Positions 17,942 to 26,975 of a DNA stretch of 64,000 nucleotides are shown here, one piece after another. Within the stretch, counting starts at the first letter, position 1. Each line of letters begins with the position of its first letter. Under the pieces are notes generated by a model. It searched no databases and was not told where the DNA came from. It saw nothing but the letters and a program-made list of their open reading frames with translations. The stretch is from CAIQPS01 sp963843455. GTDB lineage: Bacteria > Actinomycetota > Thermoleophilia > RBG-16-64-13. The position numbers and the translations under genes are program-made. The stretch spans positions 1 through 64,000 of the forward strand of contig CAWJKE010000013.1 of assembly GCA_963843455.1 (NCBI GenBank), in the 5' to 3' direction.

Positions 17942-18922
17942 TCAGGCCCGCACGCGCAACCGTCTCGGCACTACTTGCACCGAGAGCGGCAACGAGCCGA
18001 GCGCGTCCCCGTCGACGTCGAGCAGGAAACCGGACTCCGCGGCCTCGTCCTCGAGGCGAAGCTCGAGGCGCTCGCAGGGGAAGTGGTGCACGGTCGGGAT
18101 TTCCAGGTGGCGCCCCGCATAGACGCTCTGCATCCGCTTGACGATGAAGGGCTTGTTTGGGGCCGTGACCGTTATCACCTCGAGGCGCCCGTCGTCGGGC
18201 AGCGCCATGGGCGCCACGTCCATCCCTCCGCCGAACCACCGCCCGTTGCAGATCGCGACCAGGTAGGCCGGGATGGTCTCTTCGCGAATCTCCCCCTGCC
18301 ACTCGGCCCTGACCCGCACCTGGCCTTCCTTGCCTAACACCACGGCGCCGAGTGAGGCGAGATAGTAGGCCACCCGTCCGCCGATGAACGAGGGCATCGA
18401 TTCCATGTAGTGATCGACCAGACCCCCCAGACCGGCGGAGAGCACGTTGACGAAATAGCGGCGCGCTGTAGCCCCGTCAGGCGTGCGGAACTCGGTCCGC
18501 ACCACGTCGATGTACCTCTCTCGCCCTCCAGCAAGCGTCTCCAGAGAGCCGTCTACGCCCGGCGCGATCCCCAGAGTGCGGCGAAAATCGCCGCCTGTGC
18601 CGATGCTCACCAGACCGACTGCCGGCAGGTCGGCGCCGCCGAGGCTCATCCCGGGCGTCTCTCCACTCGCGGCCTCGTCTCCGGCTCTGAGGATCCCGTT
18701 GACCACCTCGCTGAACGTGCCGTCGCCGCCGACGGATACAATGAGCGGGTGGCCATCGGTGGCGCCGGCGAAGGCAAGGTCGGAAGCGTGACCCCGCCGC
18801 TCGGTGTACCGTACGGTCACCTGCCCGTACAGATGGTTCACCCGGGTCAGAAGGCTCTCGATCTCCTGGCCGGCGTTTCGGGTACCGGACGCGGGGTTGA
18901 TGATAAACAGCGGAGGCTGCAT
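17942..18922 (-). CDS. Diacylglycerol/lipid kinase family protein
   Basis: This 326-residue protein has the DAGK catalytic domain: INPASGT at 9-14, SVGGDGTFSEVVNGIL with GGDGT at 65-69, IGTGGDFRRTLG and, in the C-terminal beta-sandwich, ICNGRWFGGGMDVAP and DGRLEVITV. It is a soluble cytosolic protein that probably phosphorylates a membrane lipid such as diacylglycerol. Its start codon overlaps the start codon of the divergent acetyltransferase gene. Confidence 0.92.
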   Translation of the reverse strand: MQPPLFIINPASGTRNAGQEIESLLTRVNHLYGQVTVRYTERRGHASDLAFAGATDGHPLIVSVGGDGTFSEVVNGILRAGDEAASGETPGMSLGGADLPAVGLVSIGTGGDFRRTLGIAPGVDGSLETLAGGRERYIDVVRTEFRTPDGATARRYFVNVLSAGLGGLVDHYMESMPSFIGGRVAYYLASLGAVVLGKEGQVRVRAEWQGEIREETIPAYLVAICNGRWFGGGMDVAPMALPDDGRLEVITVTAPNKPFIVKRMQSVYAGRHLEIPTVHHFPCERLELRLEDEAAESGFLLDVDGDALGSLPLSVQVVPRRLRVRA

Positions 18923-19835
18923 GTCCCCAGGCTATCAGGCTTTCGAAGGCGTCAGCTGGCGTCCGTTGACTGCATTGGATGTCCACGCCGTCTACCAGCT
19001 CGAAGCAGCCGGAGAGGCCTTTGATGACGGAGTCGTCGAGGTGAGCGAATCGGACCTCGAGGGCGATTGGAGCCGACCAGACTTCGATCCAGCAATGATG
19101 TCGATAGGCGCCTTCCGCGGCCCGCGGCTGGTGGCGTACGCCGAAGTCTTCCAGGGCAGAGCCGAGGCGCTCGTCCATCCCGAGTACCGGGGGCTAGGGC
19201 TGGGAACCTCTCTTGCCAAATGGACCTGGACGGTCGCGCGTTCCGAAGGGCGCGACCGGGTGGGTCAGACGATCTCCGACAACGAGCGGTCGGCTGCGTC
19301 TCTGTTCGCGTCGCTGGGCTACGAGCGGGGTCACACCGCCTGGATACTCCGTACCAGCCTAGCCGAAGATCGCCCCGCACCGGCGCCTCCCGAGGGCTAC
19401 CGGTTCCGGCCCTACTTGCCTGGTGACGATGACCTGGAGATCTACCAACTCATTGACGAAGCCTTCGCCGAGTGGCGCAACGCGGACAGCGAGTCGATGG
19501 GGTTCGAGAACTGGGTGGCGCGCACCGTGCACGACGTGGCGCCGGATTCGGTGGTGTTACTCGAGCGCGGCGATCGACTCGTGGGCGCGGCAGTGGGCCA
19601 TGACTACGAGCCCGAGAATGAGGGCTGGATCGAGCAAATGGCGGTCCGCCTTGAGCACCGGGGGCGAGGTCTGGGTCGGGCGTTGCTCGAGGAGACCCTC
19701 CACCGGTTTCGCGAGGCCGGACGGGCAAGCTGCGGCGTCTCCACCGACTCGCGGACAGGCGCGCTCGGGCTGTACCAGCGCGTGGGCATGTCGGTCGTCA
19801 GGAGCTACACCCGCTGGGTCAAGCTAGGGCTCTGA
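18921..19835 (+). CDS. Protein with two GNAT acetyltransferase domains
   Basis: This protein of 304 residues has tandem GNAT domains. The first half contains ALVHPEYRGLGLGTSL, the second contains QMAVRLEHRGRGLGRALLE; both are acetyl-CoA pyrophosphate-binding motif A. The arrangement resembles MshD-like and other double-GNAT enzymes, but no substrate can be assigned. GGAGG seven bases upstream supports the ATG at 18921, even though that site lies inside the first codons of the opposite-strand lipid kinase gene. Confidence 0.88.
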   Translation: MSPGYQAFEGVSWRPLTALDVHAVYQLEAAGEAFDDGVVEVSESDLEGDWSRPDFDPAMMSIGAFRGPRLVAYAEVFQGRAEALVHPEYRGLGLGTSLAKWTWTVARSEGRDRVGQTISDNERSAASLFASLGYERGHTAWILRTSLAEDRPAPAPPEGYRFRPYLPGDDDLEIYQLIDEAFAEWRNADSESMGFENWVARTVHDVAPDSVVLLERGDRLVGAAVGHDYEPENEGWIEQMAVRLEHRGRGLGRALLEETLHRFREAGRASCGVSTDSRTGALGLYQRVGMSVVRSYTRWVKLGL

Positions 19836-19850
19836 GAGGCTGTTGAAGAA

Positions 19851-21086
19851 TTAAGCCCCGGCCGCCGACGCCAGAAACTGTGTCAGAGCCAGACCCTCCG
19901 ACCAGGGCCCGATCAAGTGGTCGAGGATCATCCGGAGCGTGGGCAGTCCCAAGGACTGGGCCGCGACCAGCGGCACGGAGCCCAGGTTCGCGTCTCCCTG
20001 GAAGAACTGGAGCTTGCCGAGGACCTCTCCGGCGGTCACCGGCAGCGTCAGATCCCTGGAGAGCTTCACCTGGCCCGTGACCTCGTCCTCTCCCAGGAGG
20101 CGTCGGGTGTAGGACGAGGCGGTGACGAGGCGCACCTCCCGGCCGAGAGGGTCGAGGGTCGGCACGTCGGCGATGAAGGCGCCGCCGTCGACGAGCTTCT
20201 TAAGCCCACACCGTTCGAAACCGTACGTCAGAAGGGCCTTGCTCTCCGCTTCGCGGGTATCCTGGTCTTTGGCCCCAAGCACTACGCTTATCAAGGTGAG
20301 TCCGTTCTTGGTGGCGGAGGAGACCAGGCAGTAGCCTGCCCAGGGGGTCGACCCCGTCTTGATGCCGTTGACCCAGTCGACGTCCTTGAGCAACTCGTTG
20401 CTGGTTTTGATCAACCGGGGAGCGGCACCTCCGGCACGAGGAAGGGTGTATTCCCGGGTCGAGACTATGCGCCGGAACATCGGATCGCGCATCGCGTAAC
20501 TGGCGATCTTGGCCATGTCCTTCGCCGAGGAGAAGTGGCCAGGTACGTGCAGCCCGCAGTTGTTGACAAAGTGAGTGTTGGAGAGGCCCATCTCCGCCGC
20601 CCGCGCGTTCATCTTCGCTACGAAGGCCTTCACGCTGCCCGCGTCGGCGACCGCAAGCGTTACGGCCGCGTCGTTGGCGCTGGGAACGAGCAGGGCATAG
20701 AGGAGTTGCTCCACGGTGAAGGTCTCGCCGCGCTGGAGCCCGAGCACGGAGCCCGCCATGCCCACGGCCGCCGCCGGCACCTTCACCTTCTGGTTCAAAG
20801 GCATCGATTCCAGCACGAGGATGGCCGTCATCATCTTGGTGGTCGACGCCATCTCCAGTTGCTTGTCGGCGTTCCGGGAGTAGAGGATCTTCCCAGTGTC
20901 CATGTCCACAAGGATCGCCGCCTTGGCTGTTATGCGCGGAGCTTCCGGTTTGTCGGCGGGAAAAGGCTGGACGATGACTATGGGCTCGTCCAGGCCCGAG
21001 GCGAGCGCCACCGAAGGCGCCAACAGCGTGAACGCCGCGATAAGGACCGCCGCCAGGAGCGGCAGCGCGACCCCGGGCCGGTTCAT
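19851..21086 (-). CDS. D-alanyl-D-alanine carboxypeptidase (DacA/PBP5 family)
   Basis: This 411-residue secreted protein has an N-terminal signal peptide (about residues 1-30, cut after SVALA). The active-site motifs are S81-T-T-K84, S136-A-N138 and K243-T-G. The following PBP5 C-terminal beta domain (about 300-370) and a terminal amphipathic segment, WSEGLALTQFLASA, probably anchor it to the membrane. It trims stem pentapeptides of peptidoglycan. ATG 21084-21086 follows AGGGGAA. It is convergent with the GNAT gene with only 15 bases between stops. Confidence 0.94.
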   Translation of the reverse strand: MNRPGVALPLLAAVLIAAFTLLAPSVALASGLDEPIVIVQPFPADKPEAPRITAKAAILVDMDTGKILYSRNADKQLEMASTTKMMTAILVLESMPLNQKVKVPAAAVGMAGSVLGLQRGETFTVEQLLYALLVPSANDAAVTLAVADAGSVKAFVAKMNARAAEMGLSNTHFVNNCGLHVPGHFSSAKDMAKIASYAMRDPMFRRIVSTREYTLPRAGGAAPRLIKTSNELLKDVDWVNGIKTGSTPWAGYCLVSSATKNGLTLISVVLGAKDQDTREAESKALLTYGFERCGLKKLVDGGAFIADVPTLDPLGREVRLVTASSYTRRLLGEDEVTGQVKLSRDLTLPVTAGEVLGKLQFFQGDANLGSVPLVAAQSLGLPTLRMILDHLIGPWSEGLALTQFLASAAGA

Positions 21087-21118
21087 AGTTCCCCTGATTC
21101 TCACGGCACCAGTCTTCG

Positions 21119-21634
21119 CTACTCCTTGACGAAAGCCTCGGTGATCGCTATCGCGTCCGCGGGGACGTCGCGGTGCGGGCCGTGGGCGCCGGTCTTCACC
21201 TGGGCGATGGTGTCCACCACGCCCATACCGTCGACCACCTTCGCGAACACCGCGTAACCCCAACCCTGGGGTGTCTTAGCGGTGTGGTTCAGAAAGTCGT
21301 TGTCCTTGAGGTTGATGAAAAACTGGCTGCTCGCACTGTGCGGCTCCGACGTGCGGGCCATGGCCACTGTTCCCCGGTCGTTCTTGAGGCCGTTGTCGGC
21401 CTCGTTCGTGATGGGATCCGCCGTCGTCAACTGCTTCATGTCCTCGGTGAATCCTCCCCCTTGGATCATGAACGCGGGGATCACTCGATGGAACACGGTG
21501 CCGTTGAAGTGGCCGGACGATACGTACGAGAGGAAGTTCTCCGTGGTCACCGGAGCCTTCGCTCGGTCGAGCTCCAGGGTGATAGCTCCGAGAGTGGTCC
21601 TGAGCACCACTTGGGGGTTCGCTTGCTCCTCCAT
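21119..21634 (-). CDS. Cyclophilin-type peptidyl-prolyl cis-trans isomerase
   Basis: This 171-residue single-domain cyclophilin has NFLSYVSSGHFNGTVFHRVI, QGGGF, GTVAMAR, SASSQFFINLKDND and YAVFAKVVDGMGVVD. These include the catalytic Arg of FHRVI and the Q-G-G and F-I-N positions. There is no signal peptide, so it is cytosolic. It lies 32 bases upstream of the carboxypeptidase in the same direction and may be co-transcribed with it. The ATG at 21632-21634 starts MEEQANPQVVLRTT; the longer open frame upstream has no family similarity. Confidence 0.94.
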   Translation of the reverse strand: MEEQANPQVVLRTTLGAITLELDRAKAPVTTENFLSYVSSGHFNGTVFHRVIPAFMIQGGGFTEDMKQLTTADPITNEADNGLKNDRGTVAMARTSEPHSASSQFFINLKDNDFLNHTAKTPQGWGYAVFAKVVDGMGVVDTIAQVKTGAHGPHRDVPADAIAITEAFVKE

Positions 21635-21716
21635 GTGCTCTGCCTTTCTGATGTAGGCGACAGCCGGTCCGCCTCTATGTTCGCACAGCCGGCACCGTCC
21701 TCCCACCCTGCGGCGC

Positions 21717-23180
21717 TCAGGAGGCCGGTTGCAGTGTCCCGCCTCCGTTCAGGTTGAACGTTCCGCCGCCAAGCGCGCTGTTGGCCGAGTCGGTCGCGTC
21801 GTAGTAGATCGAATGCCCATTGCCGGTGATGTTGCCGATAGTTGCCCCCGAGGCCCCGCCGGTCAGAGTCAAACTGGTGAGATATGAATCGGCAGTGAGA
21901 TCCCAGGTGCTGCTCCCTTCGAGCGTGACCCTCGCCTCCTTCGCCGCCTCGTCGACGTTGATGCTTCCCTTGAGTGACGACCCGTTCTGGAGGGTAACGG
22001 AGATGCTGCTGATCGAATCGGCGACGAGATCGCCGGCGAGTGCCTGCCCGTCGGCCGTCACAACCGCGGTTCCCCCGTTCGCGCCCTGATTGCCCCAGTT
22101 CCCGGCCGCAGCCTCGATGAGGATGCCCGAGGCAGCCGTGACGTTCACGCCCTTGAGGGTGATCACGCCGGTGGAGTTGGTCACGTAGAAGAGCGGCCCA
22201 CTCTGGCCGCTATAGCTGAGGGAGCCGCCGGTCATCGTGAAGGTGCCCTTTGCACCCTCGGCGTCGCCCGACATGCTCTGATAGATCATCACGCCCCACT
22301 TGTCGGCCACGGCGGACGACAGCGCGACGTCGCTAAGCTCGATCGCGTTCGCTCCTTCGATGACGGCCGCTTCCGCCCCGGTCGCCTGGTACGTGCCGCC
22401 CTTCACGGTGATCGTACCGGTGGAATAGAGCGCCGGTGAGTCCTGTCCGGATGCCACGACGTTCCCCCCGGTCGCCGTGATGGTGCCGCCGCCACGGTCG
22501 GTGGCCAGCGGAGCCGAGTTGGCGCCGGAGGTGTTGATATCGACGCCCGCGAGAGCGACCGACCCTCCCTGAGTGGCCATGACTCCGTGACCACCCCCGC
22601 CGGTGGCGGTTATCTTCACGTTGGAGAGCGTGACCGAGGAGCCTTCCCCGGTCGCGAAGGCGCCGTTAGCGCCGCTGCCGGTCGTACCGATCGAGCTGTC
22701 CGAGAGCGCGATGGAGCTACCCGAAGTGGCGACCACGGCGGCGTTGAGCCCGTAGAAACTACTGCTATCGTTCGACGAGCTGTCTCCGGTGGTCTCGATC
22801 ACGGCGTCGCGGGCCTTGAACACGCCGCCGTCCGTCACCAGGATCGCGGACTGGTCCTGCTCGCTCGCGGAGTAGGTCTTCCCGTCCTCGCTTTGGGAGC
22901 CGCCAGACTGGGTGTAGACCGCGCTGGTGGGATAGACGGCGCTACCACCACCCGGAGCGCCGCCGGACGCGTCTCCGGGAGGTGCCGCGGGGGCTCGGGA
23001 CGCTGAGCTGCCGGAGGGCGCGGAGCCGCTCGTCGTCGTGACTGCCGCGGCTTGGACCACGGCGCCCGAAGTTGCGGTCGCCGCGCCGCTCGATCCGCAT
23101 CCTGTCGCAATGGCGCCGGCAAGGAGGGCCACGGCAAACGTCGGTATCAACCATCTGCTGGGGATTGATCGCCCGTTCAT
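21717..23180 (-). CDS. Secreted beta-helix repeat lipoprotein, function unknown
   Basis: This 487-residue protein has a signal peptide ending in a lipobox-like IATGC at about residue 28, then a Ser/Ala/Gly/Pro-rich linker to about residue 80. The rest is a long series of short beta strands rich in Ser, Thr, Gly and Val (SIALSDSSIGTTGSG, SVTLSNVKITATGGG, SVALAGVDINTSGA). This is typical of a right-handed parallel beta-helix of pectate-lyase-like folds. No catalytic residues can be picked out, so adhesion or surface binding is as likely as carbohydrate cleavage. Confidence 0.75.
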   Translation of the reverse strand: MNGRSIPSRWLIPTFAVALLAGAIATGCGSSGAATATSGAVVQAAAVTTTSGSAPSGSSASRAPAAPPGDASGGAPGGGSAVYPTSAVYTQSGGSQSEDGKTYSASEQDQSAILVTDGGVFKARDAVIETTGDSSSNDSSSFYGLNAAVVATSGSSIALSDSSIGTTGSGANGAFATGEGSSVTLSNVKITATGGGGHGVMATQGGSVALAGVDINTSGANSAPLATDRGGGTITATGGNVVASGQDSPALYSTGTITVKGGTYQATGAEAAVIEGANAIELSDVALSSAVADKWGVMIYQSMSGDAEGAKGTFTMTGGSLSYSGQSGPLFYVTNSTGVITLKGVNVTAASGILIEAAAGNWGNQGANGGTAVVTADGQALAGDLVADSISSISVTLQNGSSLKGSINVDEAAKEARVTLEGSSTWDLTADSYLTSLTLTGGASGATIGNITGNGHSIYYDATDSANSALGGGTFNLNGGGTLQPAS

Positions 23181-23412
23181 GTCTCTTCTCCTCTAGTACT
23201 TCGAGCACCCGGTGGGCGCCTCAGGTATCCAGCGTAGTCTCCCCCCAGTAAGGCGGAGGTAAAAAACGGGATAATGGTACAACCGCTGGTGTTATACAGA
23301 GGATAGCCCGGTATCGCGCGATCCATCTGGGCGGAGACTAATCCCGCGGGGTAGTATTGGCGCCGAGTGTCGCGCCGATTTTGGCCGAATGGACAGGAGG
23401 TGTCGCTGCTCC

Positions 23413-24282
23413 ATGGACGCGGTACGGGATATCCAGCGTACGCAGGCAAGCAGGCCGACGATAGAAGGCGCCGGAGTGCATCTCCGCCGGGCCTTCGGTT
23501 CTGGCCAGGAGACCCTCTTTGACCCCTTCTTGATGCTCGACGACTTCCGCGGCGACGACCCCTCGCTGTATCGAGCGGGATTTCCTTGGCATCCGCATCG
23601 GGGCATCGAGACCATTACCTACATGCTCGAGGGCGAGGTCGACCACGGCGACTCACTGGGCAACTCGGGGGCCATCCGAGGGGGAGACGTGCAGTGGATG
23701 ACGGCCGGAAGCGGCATCATCCACCAGGAGATGCCTCGGGGAGACGAGAGCGGCCGCATGGGTGGGTTTCAGCTCTGGGCGAACCTGCCCGCGGCCGAGA
23801 AGATGACAGACCCCCGCTACCAGGGCTTCGACGCAAGCCAGATACCTGTGGCGGAAGCGGGCGGAGCCCGAATACGCGTGGTCTGCGGCGCGGTGGGAGA
23901 GACTGCCGGCCCGGTCCGGGGCATCGCCATCGACCCCGAGCTTCTCGACGTGGGCCTGGACCCGGACGTCGTCTGGTCGCACCCCACCCCGCGGGGTCAT
24001 ACGTACTTCGCCTATCTGTTTGAGGGAGCCGCGCGCTTCGGCGCCGCCCCTGATCCCGTGGCCGCGGGTCAAGGGACGCTCGTCCTGTTCGGCGACGGCG
24101 GGTCCATCGCGGCCCAGGCCGGAGGGGGTGGGGCCCGCTTCCTGCTCGCCGGTGGCCGTCCCCTTCGCGAGCCGATAGCCTGGCGGGGACCCATCGTCAT
24201 GAACACCCGGGAAGAATTGGATGTCGCCTGGCGTGAACTCGACAACGGAACGTTCGTCAAGACCGGAGGCCAACGTGCCTGA
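23413..24282 (+). CDS. Pirin family cupin protein
   Basis: This 289-residue bicupin protein has the pirin N-terminal motif FPWHPHRGIETITYMLEGEVDHGDS, in which His residues and a Glu bind the metal, then GDVQWMTAGSGIIHQEMP and GFQLWANLP. Bacterial pirins are often quercetinase-like or redox-sensing regulators; the exact role is not predictable. I chose the ATG at 23413 (MDAVRDIQRT); ATG 23389 in the same frame is possible. The stop overlaps the downstream methyltransferase start by eight bases. Confidence 0.92.
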   Translation: MDAVRDIQRTQASRPTIEGAGVHLRRAFGSGQETLFDPFLMLDDFRGDDPSLYRAGFPWHPHRGIETITYMLEGEVDHGDSLGNSGAIRGGDVQWMTAGSGIIHQEMPRGDESGRMGGFQLWANLPAAEKMTDPRYQGFDASQIPVAEAGGARIRVVCGAVGETAGPVRGIAIDPELLDVGLDPDVVWSHPTPRGHTYFAYLFEGAARFGAAPDPVAAGQGTLVLFGDGGSIAAQAGGGGARFLLAGGRPLREPIAWRGPIVMNTREELDVAWRELDNGTFVKTGGQRA

Positions 24283-25057
24283 TCCACGGCTGGAACCAGA
24301 CAAGCTACCCGATCACGCAGCGGCCAATCGAGAAAGCTGGAACGCCGACAGCGACACCTACCAGACCGACCACGGACCGCAACTCGCCGCGTCGGAGGGT
24401 CTTGCGTGGGGCGTGTGGCAGGTGCCGGAACGTCAACTGCAGGTTCTCGGCGACGTGAAAGGCCTGGACATCCTGGAGTTCGGCTGCGGAGCGGCACAGT
24501 GGTCCATCGCGCTGGCCAAGGCCGGAGCGAGACCCGTGGGTGTGGACCTGTCCGAGAAGCAACTCGAGCATGCCCGCCGACTGATGGATGCTGCCGGGGT
24601 CGACTTTCCGATACTCCACGCCAGCGCCGAGTCCGTCCCTCTACCCGACGAGAGCTTCGACATCGTCTTCTGCGACTACGGGGCGATGACCTTCGGCGAT
24701 CCATACGCGACGGTCCCCGAGGCCGCCCGGCTGCTGCGGCCCGGCGGGCTGTTGGCCTTCTGCGGATCCACCCCCATCGTCGAGATGTGCTACTCGGAGG
24801 AGAGCGATCACCCCGGCGATCGGTTGCAGATGGACTACTTCGCCATGTGGTCCCTGCCCTGGGAGGGCTATGTGGAGTTCATGCTCCCGTACGGCGCCTG
24901 GATACGCCTGTTCCGTGCGCACGGCTTCGTCATCGACGACCTCATCGAGTTGAGGCCACCGCCCGATGCGACCAGCAGCTACCGCGACGAGACCGAGCGA
25001 GAATGGTATCGGCGCTGGCCGGGCGAGCAGATCTGGAAGGTGCGCAAGGAGGGATAG
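24275..25057 (+). CDS. Class I SAM-dependent methyltransferase
   Basis: This 260-residue methyltransferase has motif I ILEFGCGAAQWSIAL, GVDLSEKQLEHARR, LPDESFDIVFCDYG and LLRPGGLLAFCG. The N-terminal NRESWNADSDTYQ and the C-terminal aromatic stretch (WSLPWEGYVEFMLPYG, EREWYRRWP) are typical of actinobacterial small-molecule methyltransferases. The GTG at 24275 has GGAGG five bases upstream and overlaps the pirin stop, so the two are translationally coupled. The substrate is unknown. Confidence 0.88.
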   Translation: MPDPRLEPDKLPDHAAANRESWNADSDTYQTDHGPQLAASEGLAWGVWQVPERQLQVLGDVKGLDILEFGCGAAQWSIALAKAGARPVGVDLSEKQLEHARRLMDAAGVDFPILHASAESVPLPDESFDIVFCDYGAMTFGDPYATVPEAARLLRPGGLLAFCGSTPIVEMCYSEESDHPGDRLQMDYFAMWSLPWEGYVEFMLPYGAWIRLFRAHGFVIDDLIELRPPPDATSSYRDETEREWYRRWPGEQIWKVRKEG

Positions 25058-25091
25058 CGCCAGCCGGCCGCCGCGTGAGCGCCGCGTGCCG

Positions 25092-25544
25092 CTACGGCCC
25101 CTGGGTCACCACCTGCAGTTGCAGCTCCTGCTTGTCACAGAGGCTGCGAACCTGCGCCACCATCTCCGCCGGCGGGAAGCTCACCGCGCCCTCCGCCCAC
25201 GATGGCGTCCACCACGTCACCGATTGCCCGGCCGCGACGCTCTGGAGCGCCGGCCTGAGGCCGTCTATCCCTTCGAGCCGCGCGTCGGTCGCACGTATCT
25301 CCGCGACGGTCTTGGCGCGGTTGGTGCCCTCCAGCAGGGAGAAGTACCAGCGCCCGTTCTCTTGCCAGCTGTAGAGCTCCCAACCCTTCATGGAGGTCTT
25401 CGGCGGCTCGGGGCTGTCACCGCATCCGGCTGCAAAGACGGCCCCGACCATCACGAGGGCGACCGCGATCAAGAGCAGGCCGACAAAGGGCCTCGCCGGG
25501 CGGCGCCGGACGTCGGGAGGCGCGGTTCCGCGGATCCAGGTCAT
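25092..25544 (-). CDS. Hypothetical lipoprotein, 150 residues
   Basis: The N-terminus is basic, followed by a hydrophobic segment and a lipobox (VFAAGC at about residue 41), so the protein is probably lipid-anchored on the outer face of the membrane. The mature part is short, with WELYSWQENGRWYFSLLEGTNR and a helical C-terminus. I do not recognise a family. It lies 12 bases downstream of a 40-residue membrane microprotein gene in the same direction. Confidence 0.7.
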   Translation of the reverse strand: MTWIRGTAPPDVRRRPARPFVGLLLIAVALVMVGAVFAAGCGDSPEPPKTSMKGWELYSWQENGRWYFSLLEGTNRAKTVAEIRATDARLEGIDGLRPALQSVAAGQSVTWWTPSWAEGAVSFPPAEMVAQVRSLCDKQELQLQVVTQGP

Positions 25545-25555
25545 CCTCGAACCCC

Positions 25556-25678
25556 TCAGTCTCGGGGTAACGAGCGCAGCCAGCGGTAGCCGGCAAGTAT
25601 GCCGGTGATCACGAGGCCACCCAAGATCCAGTAGATGCCCCTTGATCGCCCTTGCGCTGCGGGGCGCAGTTCCGGCAT
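25556..25678 (-). CDS. 40-residue single-pass membrane microprotein
   Basis: Reading 25678 down to 25556 gives a 40-residue protein with a basic N-terminal stretch, one hydrophobic segment (YWILGGLVITGILAGYRW) and a basic tail. A TTG eight codons upstream (25702), just after the stop of the cyclodeaminase-like gene, is an alternative start. The frame fills the gap between two co-directional genes exactly, which supports a real small gene. There is no homologue I can name. Confidence 0.55.
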   Translation of the reverse strand: MPELRPAAQGRSRGIYWILGGLVITGILAGYRWLRSLPRD

Positions 25679-25706
25679 CACCGTGCCGCCCTTCTCCGGC
25701 AAGTCG

Positions 25707-26954
25707 CTATCCCTGGTCCTTCCTATGCCCTTCACGCCGACCCTCCAGCTCCGACACCAGTTCGTCCAGGAAGAGTCCCACGTCGGTCACTATGCCGATG
25801 GTCTGAAAGCTGCCGCGATCGGCGAGCTTGGTCACAGCCGCCGGGTTGATGTCCACGCACACGGTGTGCACGGAGGCGGCCAGGAGGTTGCCCGTGGCTA
25901 TGGAGTGCAACATGCTGCATAACATGAGGCATAGCCCGGCGCCCCGCACGTGCTCCCGCATGCGCTGCTGCGCCTCGACGGAGTCGGTGATCACGTCGGG
26001 GAGGGGTCCGTCGTCTCGTATCGACCCCGCTAGGACGTAGGGGATCTCCTGGCGCACGATCTGGTAGAAGAGCCCCTTGGTGAGCACGCCCTGGTCCACC
26101 GCCTGGCGGATCCCTCCGGCTTGGCGTATCCGGTTGATGGCGCGCAGGTGATGCTCGTGACCTCCCTCCACCGACTCCCCCACGGTCAGGTTGATGCCCA
26201 GCGAGGTATCGAAGAAGGCCGACTCGATGTCGTGCACCGCGACGGCATTGCCGCCGAAGACCACGTCGATCCAGCCGCCGGCGACCAGCCGGGCGAACGC
26301 TGGAGCGGCTCCGGTGTGGACTATGGCCGGTCCCAGGACGGCGACGAGCTTCTTGCCCGCGGCCCGGTTCTCGCGCATGAGCCGGGCGACCCGGGAGACC
26401 ACCAGCCGCTTGGGCTTCTCCGACGAGACCGCCGACCCCATGAACTCGAAGGCTCGCGATGCTTGCTCGCGGCCGAGCGGCACTACGCGTATGCCCCGGC
26501 TGCCCACCACGAGGCGGTCGCTCGCTCGGACTTGGATGAGGGGTACCGTGCGCGCAGTGCCCGCTTCTGGGTCCACCAGGATGCCGCAGTCCATCTCCGG
26601 CCAGTCGACCGGGATCCACCGGCCCTCGAGCCGCACAAAGGTGTCGAGATTGGTGGTGGAGTAGAAGTCCTCCGGGAACACCCCGTCCACCGGGGCCGCT
26701 TGGACCCGGACATCGTGCTGCTCTACCAGTTCCACGCCGTGCTGCTGCAGGTCCCGCAGGATCTTGTTCAGTTGGACCTCGTCGGACGCGGTCACCCGAA
26801 GGACGGCCAGAGAATGGTCGTCCTTCTCCCGGCCCATCTTGAAGCGGAGGATCCGGTACTCTCCGCCGCGTTCGAGGACGTCGTCGAGCACCCGCGGCAG
26901 AAGGAGCGAATCGATGATGTGCCCTTCGAGCTTGATGTCCTCGTAAACGCTCAT
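25707..26954 (-). CDS. Archaeal-type ornithine cyclodeaminase / LOR-SDH domain family protein
   Basis: This 415-residue protein belongs to the family first noted in archaea (TIGR00300, LOR/SDH region). The N-terminus reads MSVYEDIKLEGHIIDSLLLPRVLDDV. In the Rossmann-like C-terminal half are AVLGPAIVHTGAAPAFARL, VVFGGNAVAVHDIESAFF, GGHEHHLRAINRIR and VCVDINPAAVTKL. The methanogen member converts ornithine to proline with NAD, and cyanobacterial relatives carry an added arginine dihydrolase domain that is absent here. Activity in this organism is inferred from family only. It sits 21 bases downstream of rubrerythrin. Confidence 0.85.
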   Translation of the reverse strand: MSVYEDIKLEGHIIDSLLLPRVLDDVLERGGEYRILRFKMGREKDDHSLAVLRVTASDEVQLNKILRDLQQHGVELVEQHDVRVQAAPVDGVFPEDFYSTTNLDTFVRLEGRWIPVDWPEMDCGILVDPEAGTARTVPLIQVRASDRLVVGSRGIRVVPLGREQASRAFEFMGSAVSSEKPKRLVVSRVARLMRENRAAGKKLVAVLGPAIVHTGAAPAFARLVAGGWIDVVFGGNAVAVHDIESAFFDTSLGINLTVGESVEGGHEHHLRAINRIRQAGGIRQAVDQGVLTKGLFYQIVRQEIPYVLAGSIRDDGPLPDVITDSVEAQQRMREHVRGAGLCLMLCSMLHSIATGNLLAASVHTVCVDINPAAVTKLADRGSFQTIGIVTDVGLFLDELVSELEGRREGHRKDQG

Positions 26955-26975
26955 CGGCTCGCGGTCACCCGCCTG

